Origin: a virus
Virus record (IMG/VR): IMGVR_UViG_3300028569_000103
Coordinates: 1 to 32,968 of that record
Strand: one strand, 5' to 3'
DNA: 32,968 nucleotides
Shown here: in pieces, positions 1 to 7,406 of the stretch
Layout: each line of letters opens with the position of its first letter
Numbering within the stretch: the first letter of the stretch is position 1
Notes under the pieces: generated by a model
Told to the model about the DNA's origin: nothing
Seen by the model: the letters and a program-made list of their open reading frames with translations, nothing else
Database searches by the model: none
Made by a program: the position numbers and the translations under genes

Positions 1-468
1 GCACTAGAGGGACTCAAAGAACTCTACGAGATCTTCCCTGAAGTGTTGGTAAATTTTTCGAACCACGGTTCGCGCTTCTATAGGGTTGCATACGCCGCAG
101 GAATCCCTTCACGCGCAATGAAGAGTTACCACGAGCTACTCGAAGCCCCGCCAACATGGACGTGGGCTCAGCGTATCGTTATCCAAAACGTCTGCTACTT
201 GCACGGAGATCCGTTCTCTTCAGCAAGCGCAACTAGAAATTGGATGAACGCAAACAAGATGAGCACAGTGCACGGGCACGTTCACCAGTCGGCCCAAGTG
301 CTTTACAGCACAGACGCATTCAAAGAAATCTTTGGGATGAACGCGGGTGCGCTTATTGATCCCGAAGCACTGGCATTTAAATACGGCCACATTTATCCAG
401 CTAAAGCGTGTCTTGGTTCTGGCATTGTACACGCAGGACGTGACGCCCATTTCATCCCGATGAGGTAG
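1..468 (+). CDS. Metallophosphoesterase (calcineurin-like), C-terminal part, 5' truncated by window edge
   Basis: The frame is open from base 1, so the gene begins outside the window; a GTG at 43 is only an internal codon. The visible 155 residues carry motifs in the order expected for the second half of a calcineurin-like phosphoesterase: an NHG motif (SNHGSR), a later HGD, then GHVHQ, which matches the family's GHxH metal-binding signature. These enzymes use a two-metal centre to hydrolyse phosphomonoesters or phosphodiesters; phage members are often placed with nucleic-acid metabolism genes. The substrate cannot be told from sequence. The next gene starts 2 bases after its stop, so the two are cotranscribed. 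I infer that it belongs to the early plus-strand operon that leaves the right edge of this window. Confidence 0.75.
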   Translation, partial: ALEGLKELYEIFPEVLVNFSNHGSRFYRVAYAAGIPSRAMKSYHELLEAPPTWTWAQRIVIQNVCYLHGDPFSSASATRNWMNANKMSTVHGHVHQSAQVLYSTDAFKEIFGMNAGALIDPEALAFKYGHIYPAKACLGSGIVHAGRDAHFIPMR

Positions 469-470
469 CC

Positions 471-830
471 ATGAAAGACGAATTGAAGTTTCGCCATGTC
501 TCTTTAAAGCTTAAGCAGCGCCTGAATAAAGCGTATGGATCTAAGGTTAGAATCTCGCGCCATGACTACAAAGTGACATGGTGCTCTGAGCTAGTTTGGC
601 ATGGCAAGGGCATTTGTGGACTCTGTGACCCTGGAGCTAAAAGAATTTATGTCGTTGCTGATTCAGTGGCAGGTGCGCTCGATACGCTTATCCACGAGAT
701 GGCACACGCTGAGTTTGCATCGTCTGGGCTGCGCTACACGACTCTATGGAGCCCCGATCTTGAGGAGCAAGTTGTTGAGCTTATGAGTCAGATGATAGCG
801 TCGTCGTTTCACTTAAGACGTCGCGCTTAG
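471..830 (+). CDS. Putative zinc metallopeptidase-like protein (HExxH)
   Basis: A 119-residue protein with a clear HEMAH zinc-binding motif at residues 75-79, preceded by a hydrophobic helix (ALDTLI). A glutamate-rich helix at about 97-106 (DLEEQVVEL) could supply the third metal ligand. This layout resembles the small SprT/ImmA-like domains common in phages. Cysteines at about 38, 49 and 52 might bind a second metal. It starts 2 bases after the upstream phosphoesterase stop, with GAGG just before the ATG. No signal peptide is seen, so it should act in the cytoplasm. The target is unknown; proteolysis is inferred only from the motif. Its last 50 bases overlap a convergent small ORF. Confidence 0.7.
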   Translation: MKDELKFRHVSLKLKQRLNKAYGSKVRISRHDYKVTWCSELVWHGKGICGLCDPGAKRIYVVADSVAGALDTLIHEMAHAEFASSGLRYTTLWSPDLEEQVVELMSQMIASSFHLRRRA

Positions 831-1002
831 CCCAGACCCTCATGACCTCATCCCAATGATGCGCGTGGAATATCGTAATGCAGTCATGCAGTAATACTAT
901 GTAGTAGGTCTTTTTCTGAGGAGATCTCTTAACGACGATATCAAAAGCGTCTTCGCTTGATACGTAGTCGTTCCACTCGTAAGCACAAAGCGCCGTCCCC
1001 AT
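781..1002 (-). CDS. Small hypothetical protein at the end of the late operon
   Basis: A 73-residue ORF beginning 14 bases downstream of the rusA stop, on the same strand. Composition is protein-like, with aromatic and beta-rich stretches (KKTYYIVLL, ITIFHAHHWDEV) and no membrane segment. No good Shine-Dalgarno sequence precedes the ATG, which lowers confidence. The last 50 bases overlap the convergent metallopeptidase-like gene tail to tail. Position and strand support it as the last gene of the minus-strand operon; the product is not recognised. Confidence 0.5.
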   Translation of the reverse strand: MGTALCAYEWNDYVSSEDAFDIVVKRSPQKKTYYIVLLHDCITIFHAHHWDEVMRVWAKRDVLSETTTLSSDS

Positions 1003-1016
1003 AAGGATAGTTTAAA

Positions 1017-1385
1017 CTAGCTTTTTCCAACGTCAAAGATAGCTATAACTGTCTTTTCGGTTACGGCTTGAACCTTTGTGACATTCAGCGAGAAGATATG
1101 CGAGTCGTCTACTCCGAGATGCTTGAAGACAGAATCTAAAGTTGTCTTTACGTAGTTATCGGCGTCTTTCTTGCGGATATCTCCCTTTTGCGTAAACCAA
1201 TTCGAGTGCAGGGAGATCTCAACTGAGAGCGTGCAGAGACTAAGATCGGGGATGTTCTTCGGAATGTAGTGCTTAGCGAGCACGAGCCAATTCTTATACT
1301 CGACCGACGTGATCACTCGTCCCTTGAACGTTCTCCACGCCGCATTAGCTGAGCAAGCAAGCGCAGGGATTTCTATGGTGATCAT
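1017..1385 (-). CDS. rusA: RusA-family Holliday junction resolvase
   Basis: A 122-residue protein with the RusA signature: KKDADN at about residues 72-77, a following lysine (K80), a downstream D84, and GVDD at 91-94. In the family these acidic residues form the Mg-binding site that nicks four-way junctions symmetrically, and the lysine is also catalytic. The length matches RusA (about 120 residues). Such enzymes resolve recombination intermediates and branched concatemers before packaging. Its stop lies just upstream of a small ORF, and its ATG overlaps the stop of the lipoprotein gene (ATGA type), so it is part of the late minus-strand operon. It sits far from the erf-like recombination gene on the other strand. 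Confidence 0.88.
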   Translation of the reverse strand: MITIEIPALACSANAAWRTFKGRVITSVEYKNWLVLAKHYIPKNIPDLSLCTLSVEISLHSNWFTQKGDIRKKDADNYVKTTLDSVFKHLGVDDSHIFSLNVTKVQAVTEKTVIAIFDVGKS

Positions 1386-1618
1386 TTCTTACAGCGTTTT
1401 AGGGCTTCCCGAATTAAGGCCGCAGCGTCTGACTTATGCCAGCACCGGAACTCTTCAAACTTAGGATCGTTTGCCAGGATGAACTCTTCGGCTGGGTGTC
1501 CATCTACTGTCGTGACGTTGCGGTAGATCTCACCATTACCGCCCATCCACATTTTAGCCTTGATCTGAGTGGCTGGGTCGCAAGCTACGAGAACTAGCAG
1601 AAGCGCAATAAGTTTCAT
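1382..1618 (-). CDS. Small lipoprotein of the lysis cassette
   Basis: A 78-residue protein with a very short signal peptide: one lysine, a leucine/valine core, and a lipobox ending in LVAC with the cysteine at residue 13. The mature part is mostly soluble, with two more cysteines near the C-terminus (FRCWH and KRCKK). The residue after the lipidated cysteine is aspartate, which in Escherichia coli retains lipoproteins in the inner membrane. If the host obeys that rule, this argues against a classical outer-membrane o-spanin. It lies between membrane proteins and rusA with 4-base overlaps on both sides. A role in lysis is inferred from position only. Confidence 0.7.
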   Translation of the reverse strand: MKLIALLLVLVACDPATQIKAKMWMGGNGEIYRNVTTVDGHPAEEFILANDPKFEEFRCWHKSDAAALIREALKRCKK

Positions 1619-1860
1619 TTCTTCAGTCTCCTAGGGCGAGTCTCGCCACGACCCGAAGGCTTACCCGCATCAGAGTCGCCAATGATCTTTTCTAGAGATT
1701 CGTTGTCGCCATCTTCAATAGCTTTAGCCGCGTCGTTTTGACGGCCCTTAGCTTTGTTGATTTCGAAGATCTCCCAGATGTGTGAGATGTAATCGGCCAG
1801 CAAGTCAAAGACTGCCTTGACTACTGGCCCGGCAAAAATACTGCCGAGCCACGCAAACAT
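1615..1860 (-). CDS. Small membrane-associated protein, possible holin or spanin component
   Basis: An 81-residue protein. The N-terminal 30 residues are hydrophobic or amphipathic (FAWLGSIFAG, then KAVFDLLADYI) and could lie in or on the membrane. The remainder is charged, with a basic tail (TRPRRLKK). It starts directly after the stop of the next membrane protein and ends overlapping the lipoprotein start by 4 bases. The arrangement of membrane protein, membrane protein, lipoprotein is typical of a lysis cassette. The hydrophobic stretch is not long enough for a confident transmembrane call. Holin accessory or spanin partner are both possible. Confidence 0.6.
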   Translation of the reverse strand: MFAWLGSIFAGPVVKAVFDLLADYISHIWEIFEINKAKGRQNDAAKAIEDGDNESLEKIIGDSDAGKPSGRGETRPRRLKK

Positions 1861-2058
1861 TTACTTAGCCTCGGGCTTTTTGATCTTCAAAAGCTCAAGA
1901 GCCTTCTTGATGCCCTCGAGGATGACGGCGAGGACAGAGCCGGGTTTAACCAAGCTAGTGGCGCCCAACCAGTATTCAATTGTCATGTAAAGAAAGCCGC
2001 CGATAACGGCAATCAGATTAGATTGCAAAAATTCCAAAATGCTATAAAGCCATGCCAT
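1861..2058 (-). CDS. Small transmembrane protein, holin candidate
   Basis: A 65-residue protein with a hydrophobic helix at about residues 12-30 (SNLIAVIGGFLYMTIEYWLG), a second weaker hydrophobic stretch at about 38-57 (GSVLAVILEGIKKALELL) and a lysine-rich C-terminus (KIKKPEAK). Small size, one or two membrane segments and a positive tail are the usual look of phage holins, which form lesions in the inner membrane at lysis time. GGGGAG precedes the ATG. It abuts the next small membrane gene without a gap. Function is inferred from these features and from the nearby cell-wall enzymes; no specific holin family is recognised. Confidence 0.6.
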   Translation of the reverse strand: MAWLYSILEFLQSNLIAVIGGFLYMTIEYWLGATSLVKPGSVLAVILEGIKKALELLKIKKPEAK

Positions 2059-2077
2059 GTAAATTATCTCCCCATTT

Positions 2078-2500
2078 TTATAGTAACTGTTTTCTCAATA
2101 AAGATATACCAACCACAGCATGAACAATAGAGCGCACAAGCTTTGCGCGGCATCTTCCTAGACGCTGCGCTTCTTTGAGAGTGCCGAGGTTAACAGTTGT
2201 TACGGTGTGTTTCCCGGTCACTTCATAGCCCATGTCTTTAGGCTTTGTGAACATCGGCTTTCCACAGTGATCGCCCGTCCACTCGGGGTTAGGTTCCGTA
2301 AGTCCTTTTATGCAATTGGAGTGCATAATCTTGAGAAACTCTTTATCGGGCCCTGTGCTTCGGATTCCCTTATCGTAGGTGCGGGATTCAATAACTAACT
2401 CAAAGTCTGGAGACTCGTGCACCAGGAGACAATCAAGACCCGTCTCGCGCATCTCGCGCCAGATTTCCATGTCCCAACCTTCGGGCGCTTTGATTCTCAC
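2078..2500 (-). CDS. Hypothetical protein inside the lysis cassette
   Basis: A 140-residue protein I do not recognise. It begins with a charged soluble part (APEGWDMEIWREM), has cysteines spread through the chain (about positions 24, 62, 78 and 117), and ends in a mildly hydrophobic amphipathic helix (RSIVHAVVGISLLRKQLL). Its ATG overlaps the stop of the upstream coiled-coil membrane protein by 4 bases, so translation is probably coupled. The context, holin candidates downstream and muralytic enzymes upstream, suggests a lysis or envelope role. The sequence itself shows no catalytic motif. Confidence 0.6.
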   Translation of the reverse strand: MRIKAPEGWDMEIWREMRETGLDCLLVHESPDFELVIESRTYDKGIRSTGPDKEFLKIMHSNCIKGLTEPNPEWTGDHCGKPMFTKPKDMGYEVTGKHTVTTVNLGTLKEAQRLGRCRAKLVRSIVHAVVGISLLRKQLL

Positions 2501-2709
2501 AAGACCTCAGACTCAAGCCTGTCTAACCGTTTGCCGTGATCGTTTTCAACGTGCTCAAGACGACTCACCACAAGAGTCATCGACGAGTTAAGGGCGTTTA
2601 CACTTTTGCGGAGTTCCTTAAATTCTGTAAGGAAGTCATAAGCAAAATAAGCAAGCAGGAACCCGATAAATCCCTGCATGATGATTGATAGTACTTCAAT
2701 GGTCAGCAT
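2497..2709 (-). CDS. Small signal-anchor protein with coiled coil (holin or i-spanin candidate)
   Basis: A 70-residue protein with one N-terminal transmembrane helix at about residues 5-25 (VLSIIMQGFIGFLLAYFAY) followed by a heptad-rich helix (FKELRKSVNAL through RLEHVEN to RLDRLESEVL). A single anchor plus a coiled coil resembles inner-membrane spanins, and also membrane-anchored holin-like proteins such as the XhlA group, although XhlA has the opposite domain order. It lies immediately before the lytic transglycosylase stop and overlaps the next gene by 4 bases. A lysis role is inferred; I cannot choose between spanin and holin. Confidence 0.65.
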   Translation of the reverse strand: MLTIEVLSIIMQGFIGFLLAYFAYDFLTEFKELRKSVNALNSSMTLVVSRLEHVENDHGKRLDRLESEVL

Positions 2710-3255
2710 TTACTCACACCACTGTTTGAGCCATTTTTTAGACTTTGTGTCCACGCGCAGGACTGAAAAATAGCGTGCTGCCCCCTTCCACTTTCCGCTA
2801 ACCTTTCCAGCTAGACGACCGTCTTCAAGCGATAGAGCCTTGATGATCTTGGCCCCGCAAGTGATGTTTCTTAGAGGATCGTGGATGTCTGATTGCACCT
2901 TAAAGCCGCATGAATAGCGAGCCTGCTGCGAGGACGAAAGCGACACCTGGAAGAGTCCCGTAGAAATAGGGCCGAATGATTCTTTATATTCTGACTTCGG
3001 ATTGAAGTTGGATTCGTATTTAATCATTGCCGCAAACAGGTGGACCCAGTTGCGAGTCGTTAAACCGTTCGGGCAGAAGTCTTTAGCGTCGGATAGTGTG
3101 AGCTGGTTTAGGCCAAGCTCAACGACTTGGCGTTCTGCGTGCTCTGCCCAAGCTTGATTAGGCCATGATGCGTAGGGTTTGATAGGCTCAATTTGAATAG
3201 GTATATCGCAAGCATTAAGCATACTTAGTGCTAAAACTGAATAGATAAACTTCAT
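2710..3255 (-). CDS. Lytic transglycosylase with lipoprotein signal (lysozyme-like fold)
   Basis: A 181-residue enzyme expected to cleave the glycan strand of peptidoglycan. The start at 3255 is chosen because its ATG overlaps the upstream stop (ATGA), a GGAAGA ribosome-binding site precedes it, and it opens with a lipoprotein signal peptide whose lipobox ends LNAC (Cys16). A longer frame reaches 3372 but only adds residues shadowing the upstream gene. The SLT-type domain shows the catalytic glutamate in KYESNF (E81), GLFQVS at 100-105 and the DPLRNITCG motif near 126-134. Aspartate follows the lipidated cysteine, the inner-membrane retention signal in E. coli. A lipid-anchored muralytic enzyme is unusual for a phage endolysin. 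Confidence 0.8.
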   Translation of the reverse strand: MKFIYSVLALSMLNACDIPIQIEPIKPYASWPNQAWAEHAERQVVELGLNQLTLSDAKDFCPNGLTTRNWVHLFAAMIKYESNFNPKSEYKESFGPISTGLFQVSLSSSQQARYSCGFKVQSDIHDPLRNITCGAKIIKALSLEDGRLAGKVSGKWKGAARYFSVLRVDTKSKKWLKQWCE

Positions 3256-3773
3256 GCGATGTCTTCCTTCGATATCAGTATATATGAGAAAGTCTTTTGT
3301 TTGGACTGGGCTAACAAAGAATAACCCAGTTTTTGGAAGTCCAGCCACTCGGCATGTTTCACTGTCTGGCACCCCAACGATGATGTGCTTCCGTTGCGTG
3401 AACCAGAGTGGACGTTTATCCCATGAAATCCACGGTCCTCATATGGAGGATCGCCGTCGCGAATCACGATGACTTCAGCAGCTTGACGAAAAGCAGGATA
3501 GCCGCCAACAAGAGGATGTGGTCCAGGCTTGTAGCTCCATATTCCATTCTTAAGCGATGCCATCCCTTTTCTGTGGCCTTTGCCCACTCCTTTACGATAA
3601 CCCGAGGGATCAACATTTGCTGTATAGGTAGCGATGAGCCCGGTGCTTTTTTGGCACCAGATAAGAGCATCATCATAGATGCCTCGCTTGTTCTTATCTG
3701 AATACATGCCTCGGACGCCAATAAGCACAACGTCGTCAGTGACCCTAGCTAGCTGTTTAGCAATCCATTTCAT
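3252..3773 (-). CDS. L,D-transpeptidase (YkuD)-like cell-wall enzyme, putative endolysin
   Basis: A 173-residue protein whose centre reads HGINVHSG and then SLGCQTV (His117, His122, Ser132, Cys135). This matches the YkuD pattern of a histidine followed 14-18 residues later by S/T-x-G-C. In that family the cysteine attacks peptide stems of peptidoglycan. There is no signal peptide, so it would need holin lesions or other help to reach the wall. It sits directly upstream of the lytic transglycosylase with a 4-base overlap. The pairing suggests that one enzyme acts on peptides and the other on glycans. Fold assignment rests on the motif alone; it could equally trim or remodel cross-links. Confidence 0.65.
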   Translation of the reverse strand: MKWIAKQLARVTDDVVLIGVRGMYSDKNKRGIYDDALIWCQKSTGLIATYTANVDPSGYRKGVGKGHRKGMASLKNGIWSYKPGPHPLVGGYPAFRQAAEVIVIRDGDPPYEDRGFHGINVHSGSRNGSTSSLGCQTVKHAEWLDFQKLGYSLLAQSKQKTFSYILISKEDIA

Positions 3774-4417
3774 CTAAACTTTCCTTCGTTTGCTGCCCAT
3801 GCCGCCTTATAGATCGGAAGCGTGGGATTCTTTCGGTCAGCTAGATAGCGTCCTTTGTATTTTTCCCCTAAACGCATGATCGCCGTCTCCATGTCCCGGT
3901 GATAGTAACCTGCCGCATAGAGCGCCATGATCTGCACGCGCTTTATGTTAAATGCCTTGGAGTAAAGCATGTTGAGGCGCATTGCCTTGTCTTCCCACCA
4001 ATGGGGCTTGATGCCTGCCATTACCTTTAGGAAGCCGCGATAGTCAGGGCGCATGAGCATGAACCACTCCCAGTCAATGATATGACCGTGTTCGTTTACG
4101 CCCGAGATATAAAGAGGTCCAGACTTTAGAATCTGCCTAGCCACTGCGCCGTTATCGTGAAGCATCGAGGAGACCGCTACACCAAATACGATATTATCGT
4201 GACTGTTTGCCATGTCAGATCCGGGACTACGACGAAAGACCCCTGGACGAATGCTCGTCTTCACACATTGCCTTAGATAAAGCATCGAGAGTTCTGAAAT
4301 GTCCTCGCCTGTCACTCTGACTTCGAGCGATTTGCTAGCAAGCTCAAGCTGAGAGTTTTGGTGATCCCAAAACCCTAGCTCGTTTACGCTTGCCAGTATC
4401 AGCGCGACGAGAGCCAT
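3770..4417 (-). CDS. Hypothetical protein between tail fibre and lysis genes
   Basis: A 215-residue protein I do not recognise. The start at 4417 shares a base with the tail-fibre stop (TGATG). The first 12 residues are hydrophobic (MALVALILASVN), a possible short signal sequence. The body is rich in histidine and aromatic residues (NEHGHIIDWEWF, KPHWWEDKAM, YAAGYYHRDM) and looks like a soluble all-alpha enzyme or structural protein. It ends 4 bases into the L,D-transpeptidase-like gene. Position suggests either a tail-associated wall enzyme or a fibre accessory protein. No catalytic motif is certain. Confidence 0.7.
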   Translation of the reverse strand: MALVALILASVNELGFWDHQNSQLELASKSLEVRVTGEDISELSMLYLRQCVKTSIRPGVFRRSPGSDMANSHDNIVFGVAVSSMLHDNGAVARQILKSGPLYISGVNEHGHIIDWEWFMLMRPDYRGFLKVMAGIKPHWWEDKAMRLNMLYSKAFNIKRVQIMALYAAGYYHRDMETAIMRLGEKYKGRYLADRKNPTLPIYKAAWAANEGKFR

Positions 4418-7098
4418 CAATTCAACTCGTACATGAACGACACAACACCATCCCTATTGTTTGCTGTTGTAGCGGTAAAGCTAAGCGCCACAGTTTGAGC
4501 ACCTGAAACAGCTTCTACTGTGCCCGCAGCTTGACCGAAGAAGGTCCCAGTGCCGAGAGCTTGAGAAACGTCGCTAAAGTTTGCCCTTGGAACAGGAAGA
4601 GATATCCGAAGGACCGTGTCTCCTATGCTTGTCGGGTCAACTGTTACCTTGCCCCAAACATAAACACGGTTGCCACGGTTCTCAAATCTAAAGACTAAAG
4701 CCGTAGACGCTGAGATGTTTGTCGTGTTTGTGAGCGTAGGGGTGTAGGTGCCTTGGCCTTGCTGAGTAAATGGAGCTAGAGCAATAACAGTTGGGTTAGA
4801 TGTCCAAGTTCCTGCTGTAGCTTGAGAAATTCTTGTCATAGCAACGAGCCTGAAAGCTACGTTAGATCTAGCCACTGCAGAATATAGAACGCCCCCGCTG
4901 TCAGATGCTGTATCCATAACAGTTGTTGAGATAGTAGAGCCCTCTTCAGGTATATATCCATTCGAGACAGCAAGCTCTACCGTTCCAGCGTTGTTGATGG
5001 CAAACCAGTAAAGATATGCATTATCTCCGTTTGCCATTCCAAGTGTAGCGCCTAATGGAATTGTTAAGAATGGGCTAGAGGTTACAGACACCTGAGAATA
5101 CTGACCCGCAGTTAGCGTTGCGTTTCTAAAGCCAATCAATACAGGAGAACTTACGGATGGGATCGCTGCCGATGCGTCCCTCAGTCTTCCTGTAAAAGCA
5201 CTTGCTGAAGATGTAGCATCAAACCCGGCATTGCTTAGTTGATCGCTTGATGTCGGGGCCGTTGTTGGAGTCGCCCAGATAGGAGCAGACGCCCCCTGAC
5301 TTGTGAGAACCTGGCCCGTCGTACCCGCCGCAGTGACCTCGATAGAGTCTGCGTCTGTATAGACCGCACCGCCAGCAGCAGGAGTTAAGTTCTTGTTTGT
5401 GCCGCCGTTTGCCAGAGGCAGAACGCCAGAAACATCTGCAGTTAAAGAAACCGCGCCAAAGCTAGGAGCTGAGCCTGTAGTGCCTTTGAGAACGGTGCCA
5501 GTTGTACCCGCAGCCGTTGCAACAGGGCTTGCACCTGCGCCACCGCCGTACACTACGCCGTTTGCAGTTAAAAGAGCCGAGCTTGTGAGTTGAGAAGTAG
5601 ACGAGAAGTAAGGGATGCCGCCCGATGTTCCTGTCGTTGCAAGGGCAATAGTTCCTGAGCTTGTAACTGGGCTGCCAGTAACGCTAAAGATTGAGGTTGC
5701 AGGGACAGAAAGTCCTACAGAAGAAACTCCACCAGCAGTTGCCCAAGTCCCATCTCCGCGCCAAAATGTAGAGCTAGTAGCACCTGTTCCTGAGTTTAAA
5801 TTAGTGACAGGAAGATTTCCTGTTACCATTGATGCAAGGTCTACGTTACCAAACTGAGTGTTGCCGCTTGTTCCTGACAAAAGGACTTTGCTAGCAGTGT
5901 AATTGTCTGGAAATCTAAATGTGTAGTCAGACCCCAAGTTGTTGGTTTCAAAAAGAATAGAGAATCCGTTTCCCCTCAGCCTCATGCCGCCAGTCCAAAC
6001 GGTCCAGGGAAAACTGTAAGAACCTAAACTCTGTGAAAACGCAGTGTTTGGCAAAAGATCACCGCCAAAACGTGAAGCCACGCCCGAAGATCCTGCAGTA
6101 TCAATCGCCCACGCTGTGTTGCTGTCACCACCACTTGCCACAACGTTATCAATCTTAAGACCAGTGGCGATGTGAGCCCCACCCCCACCGTCAGCTCCGG
6201 TAGCGTGAGCGCGTGAGATATAAATGCCAGTAGCATTTTTAATAATACCGCCACCAGTGGAAACGTTACCCACATAAGACTCAAGGCCGTAGGCATTCGT
6301 AATAGTACCAGACGAAACATCTCCACCGCCTGCGTTGTAGTCAAATAGACGAGAGATAGCACGAGCGCCATAGGTCTCAGTTACAACCCCATCACCAGAC
6401 ATCTCAGCCGTAAGATAGTTTCTAAGAAGATCGACTGTTCCGGTGGGATGATTGCCCCTCACGTTGGCGTAAAGCCCTTGATGATAGCTTCCTGCACCAG
6501 AGCTAGAAACAATAAGGGACGAATCTAAGTTGCTCCAAGTCGTCCCACCAGCAACACTTTTATAAACAGAAAGCCCGTTGTCAGTCGGTGCGTTGTTTCC
6601 GATGCCGACCTGTCCAGTGGAAAGAATGCGAAGCCTTTCCGCGTTGTCGGTCTTAATGACAAAATCTTGTGTGTCTGTGGTCCCAATAAAGTTTACAGCG
6701 TCATCAGTTCCGGCGTTACCCAAGATATCCCATTTCCCAGACATGTTGTTAACAACGGTCCAATTTGAATCCTTAAGATAAAAGGTTCCGGTCTGACCTG
6801 GGAGAACAAAGCCAAGTGATGCAGATGCAGAGTCTTCAACCTCGATGGCTCCAGTACTCTCGTTTACAACCTGAACACGACGACCAATAGGAAGTGTAGT
6901 CACATCGGGAAGCTGCAGAGTGTGTGCGCTTGAGCCCGTAAAGATCTGATAGGTCTGAGAGGATTTTGTTAGAACCTTTGTTGACCCAGACGTGACAGTG
7001 ATTTCTCGTCCCTCAACAAGAGCCGGACCTTGGACAAAAGTCTGAGCTACAAGAGAGACCGAGAGAGTAAGCCCTGCAATAAAGATTAAGCGTTTCAT
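4417..7098 (-). CDS. Large tail fibre or adhesin with N-terminal signal peptide
   Basis: An 893-residue fibre protein. Residues 1-19 look like a Sec signal peptide (Lys-Arg, hydrophobic core, SLVAQ). This is odd for a virion fibre, which assembles in the cytoplasm. The start is well supported: AGGAG is 4 bases upstream and the ATG overlaps the upstream stop. Residues 120-172 contain WDILGNAG, NFIGTTD and GQVGIG motifs, typical of bacterial trimeric fibres and tail fibres. Glycine/serine/threonine-rich beta repeats follow, including FWRGDGTWAT near 445-454 and PLANGGT near 562. A distinct beta-rich C-terminal domain (from about 780) is a candidate receptor-binding tip. It could instead be a lysogenic-conversion surface adhesin. 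Confidence 0.8.
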   Translation of the reverse strand: MKRLIFIAGLTLSVSLVAQTFVQGPALVEGREITVTSGSTKVLTKSSQTYQIFTGSSAHTLQLPDVTTLPIGRRVQVVNESTGAIEVEDSASASLGFVLPGQTGTFYLKDSNWTVVNNMSGKWDILGNAGTDDAVNFIGTTDTQDFVIKTDNAERLRILSTGQVGIGNNAPTDNGLSVYKSVAGGTTWSNLDSSLIVSSSGAGSYHQGLYANVRGNHPTGTVDLLRNYLTAEMSGDGVVTETYGARAISRLFDYNAGGGDVSSGTITNAYGLESYVGNVSTGGGIIKNATGIYISRAHATGADGGGGAHIATGLKIDNVVASGGDSNTAWAIDTAGSSGVASRFGGDLLPNTAFSQSLGSYSFPWTVWTGGMRLRGNGFSILFETNNLGSDYTFRFPDNYTASKVLLSGTSGNTQFGNVDLASMVTGNLPVTNLNSGTGATSSTFWRGDGTWATAGGVSSVGLSVPATSIFSVTGSPVTSSGTIALATTGTSGGIPYFSSTSQLTSSALLTANGVVYGGGAGASPVATAAGTTGTVLKGTTGSAPSFGAVSLTADVSGVLPLANGGTNKNLTPAAGGAVYTDADSIEVTAAGTTGQVLTSQGASAPIWATPTTAPTSSDQLSNAGFDATSSASAFTGRLRDASAAIPSVSSPVLIGFRNATLTAGQYSQVSVTSSPFLTIPLGATLGMANGDNAYLYWFAINNAGTVELAVSNGYIPEEGSTISTTVMDTASDSGGVLYSAVARSNVAFRLVAMTRISQATAGTWTSNPTVIALAPFTQQGQGTYTPTLTNTTNISASTALVFRFENRGNRVYVWGKVTVDPTSIGDTVLRISLPVPRANFSDVSQALGTGTFFGQAAGTVEAVSGAQTVALSFTATTANNRDGVVSFMYELN

Positions 7099-7406
7099 GT
7101 ATCTCCTAGTGCGGAATAATCAAAGGTGTAATTTGCCGAGTTCATCGGAGCATTAAAGGTCACGACAAAACCCGCCGTTGTTTTATCGGTCACAACCCAA
7201 CCGAGGAAGAGAAGATCTTCAACATCATCGGCCTGATTTACTAAAGAGCCGCTCACTCGGTAGTTAACCGAAGATAAAGGGGCATCAAAGGTTACTGTTA
7301 CAGTAGAGGAGGCATCGGAAACCGCCTGAGAGCCAACTTGACCGAAGGGGATGACAATACCGCCACCCCCGCCACCGCCGCCAGGAGGCCAATTGTACGA
7401 ACTCAT
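7095..7406 (-). CDS. Small tail-associated protein with polyglycine hinge
   Basis: A 103-residue protein opening with proline-proline followed by eight glycines (residues 9-16), then a compact beta-sandwich-like domain. Two similar halves are visible: TVTFDAPLSSVNYRV and VVTFNAPMNSANYTF, each a strand ending in an asparagine-tyrosine turn. This pattern resembles the H-type lectin-like domains found on phage fibres; that is a tentative reading. The gene lies between a small structural gene and the large fibre, with overlaps of 1 and 4 bases. It is probably a virion decoration or adhesin subunit joined by a flexible glycine linker. Confidence 0.65.
   Translation of the reverse strand: MSSYNWPPGGGGGGGGIVIPFGQVGSQAVSDASSTVTVTFDAPLSSVNYRVSGSLVNQADDVEDLLFLGWVVTDKTTAGFVVTFNAPMNSANYTFDYSALGDT

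Noticed and set aside
3256-3372. Longer N-terminus of the lytic transglycosylase
   Set aside because: It overlaps the L,D-transpeptidase-like gene end and would bury the lipoprotein signal peptide; the ATGA overlap and ribosome-binding site favour 3255.
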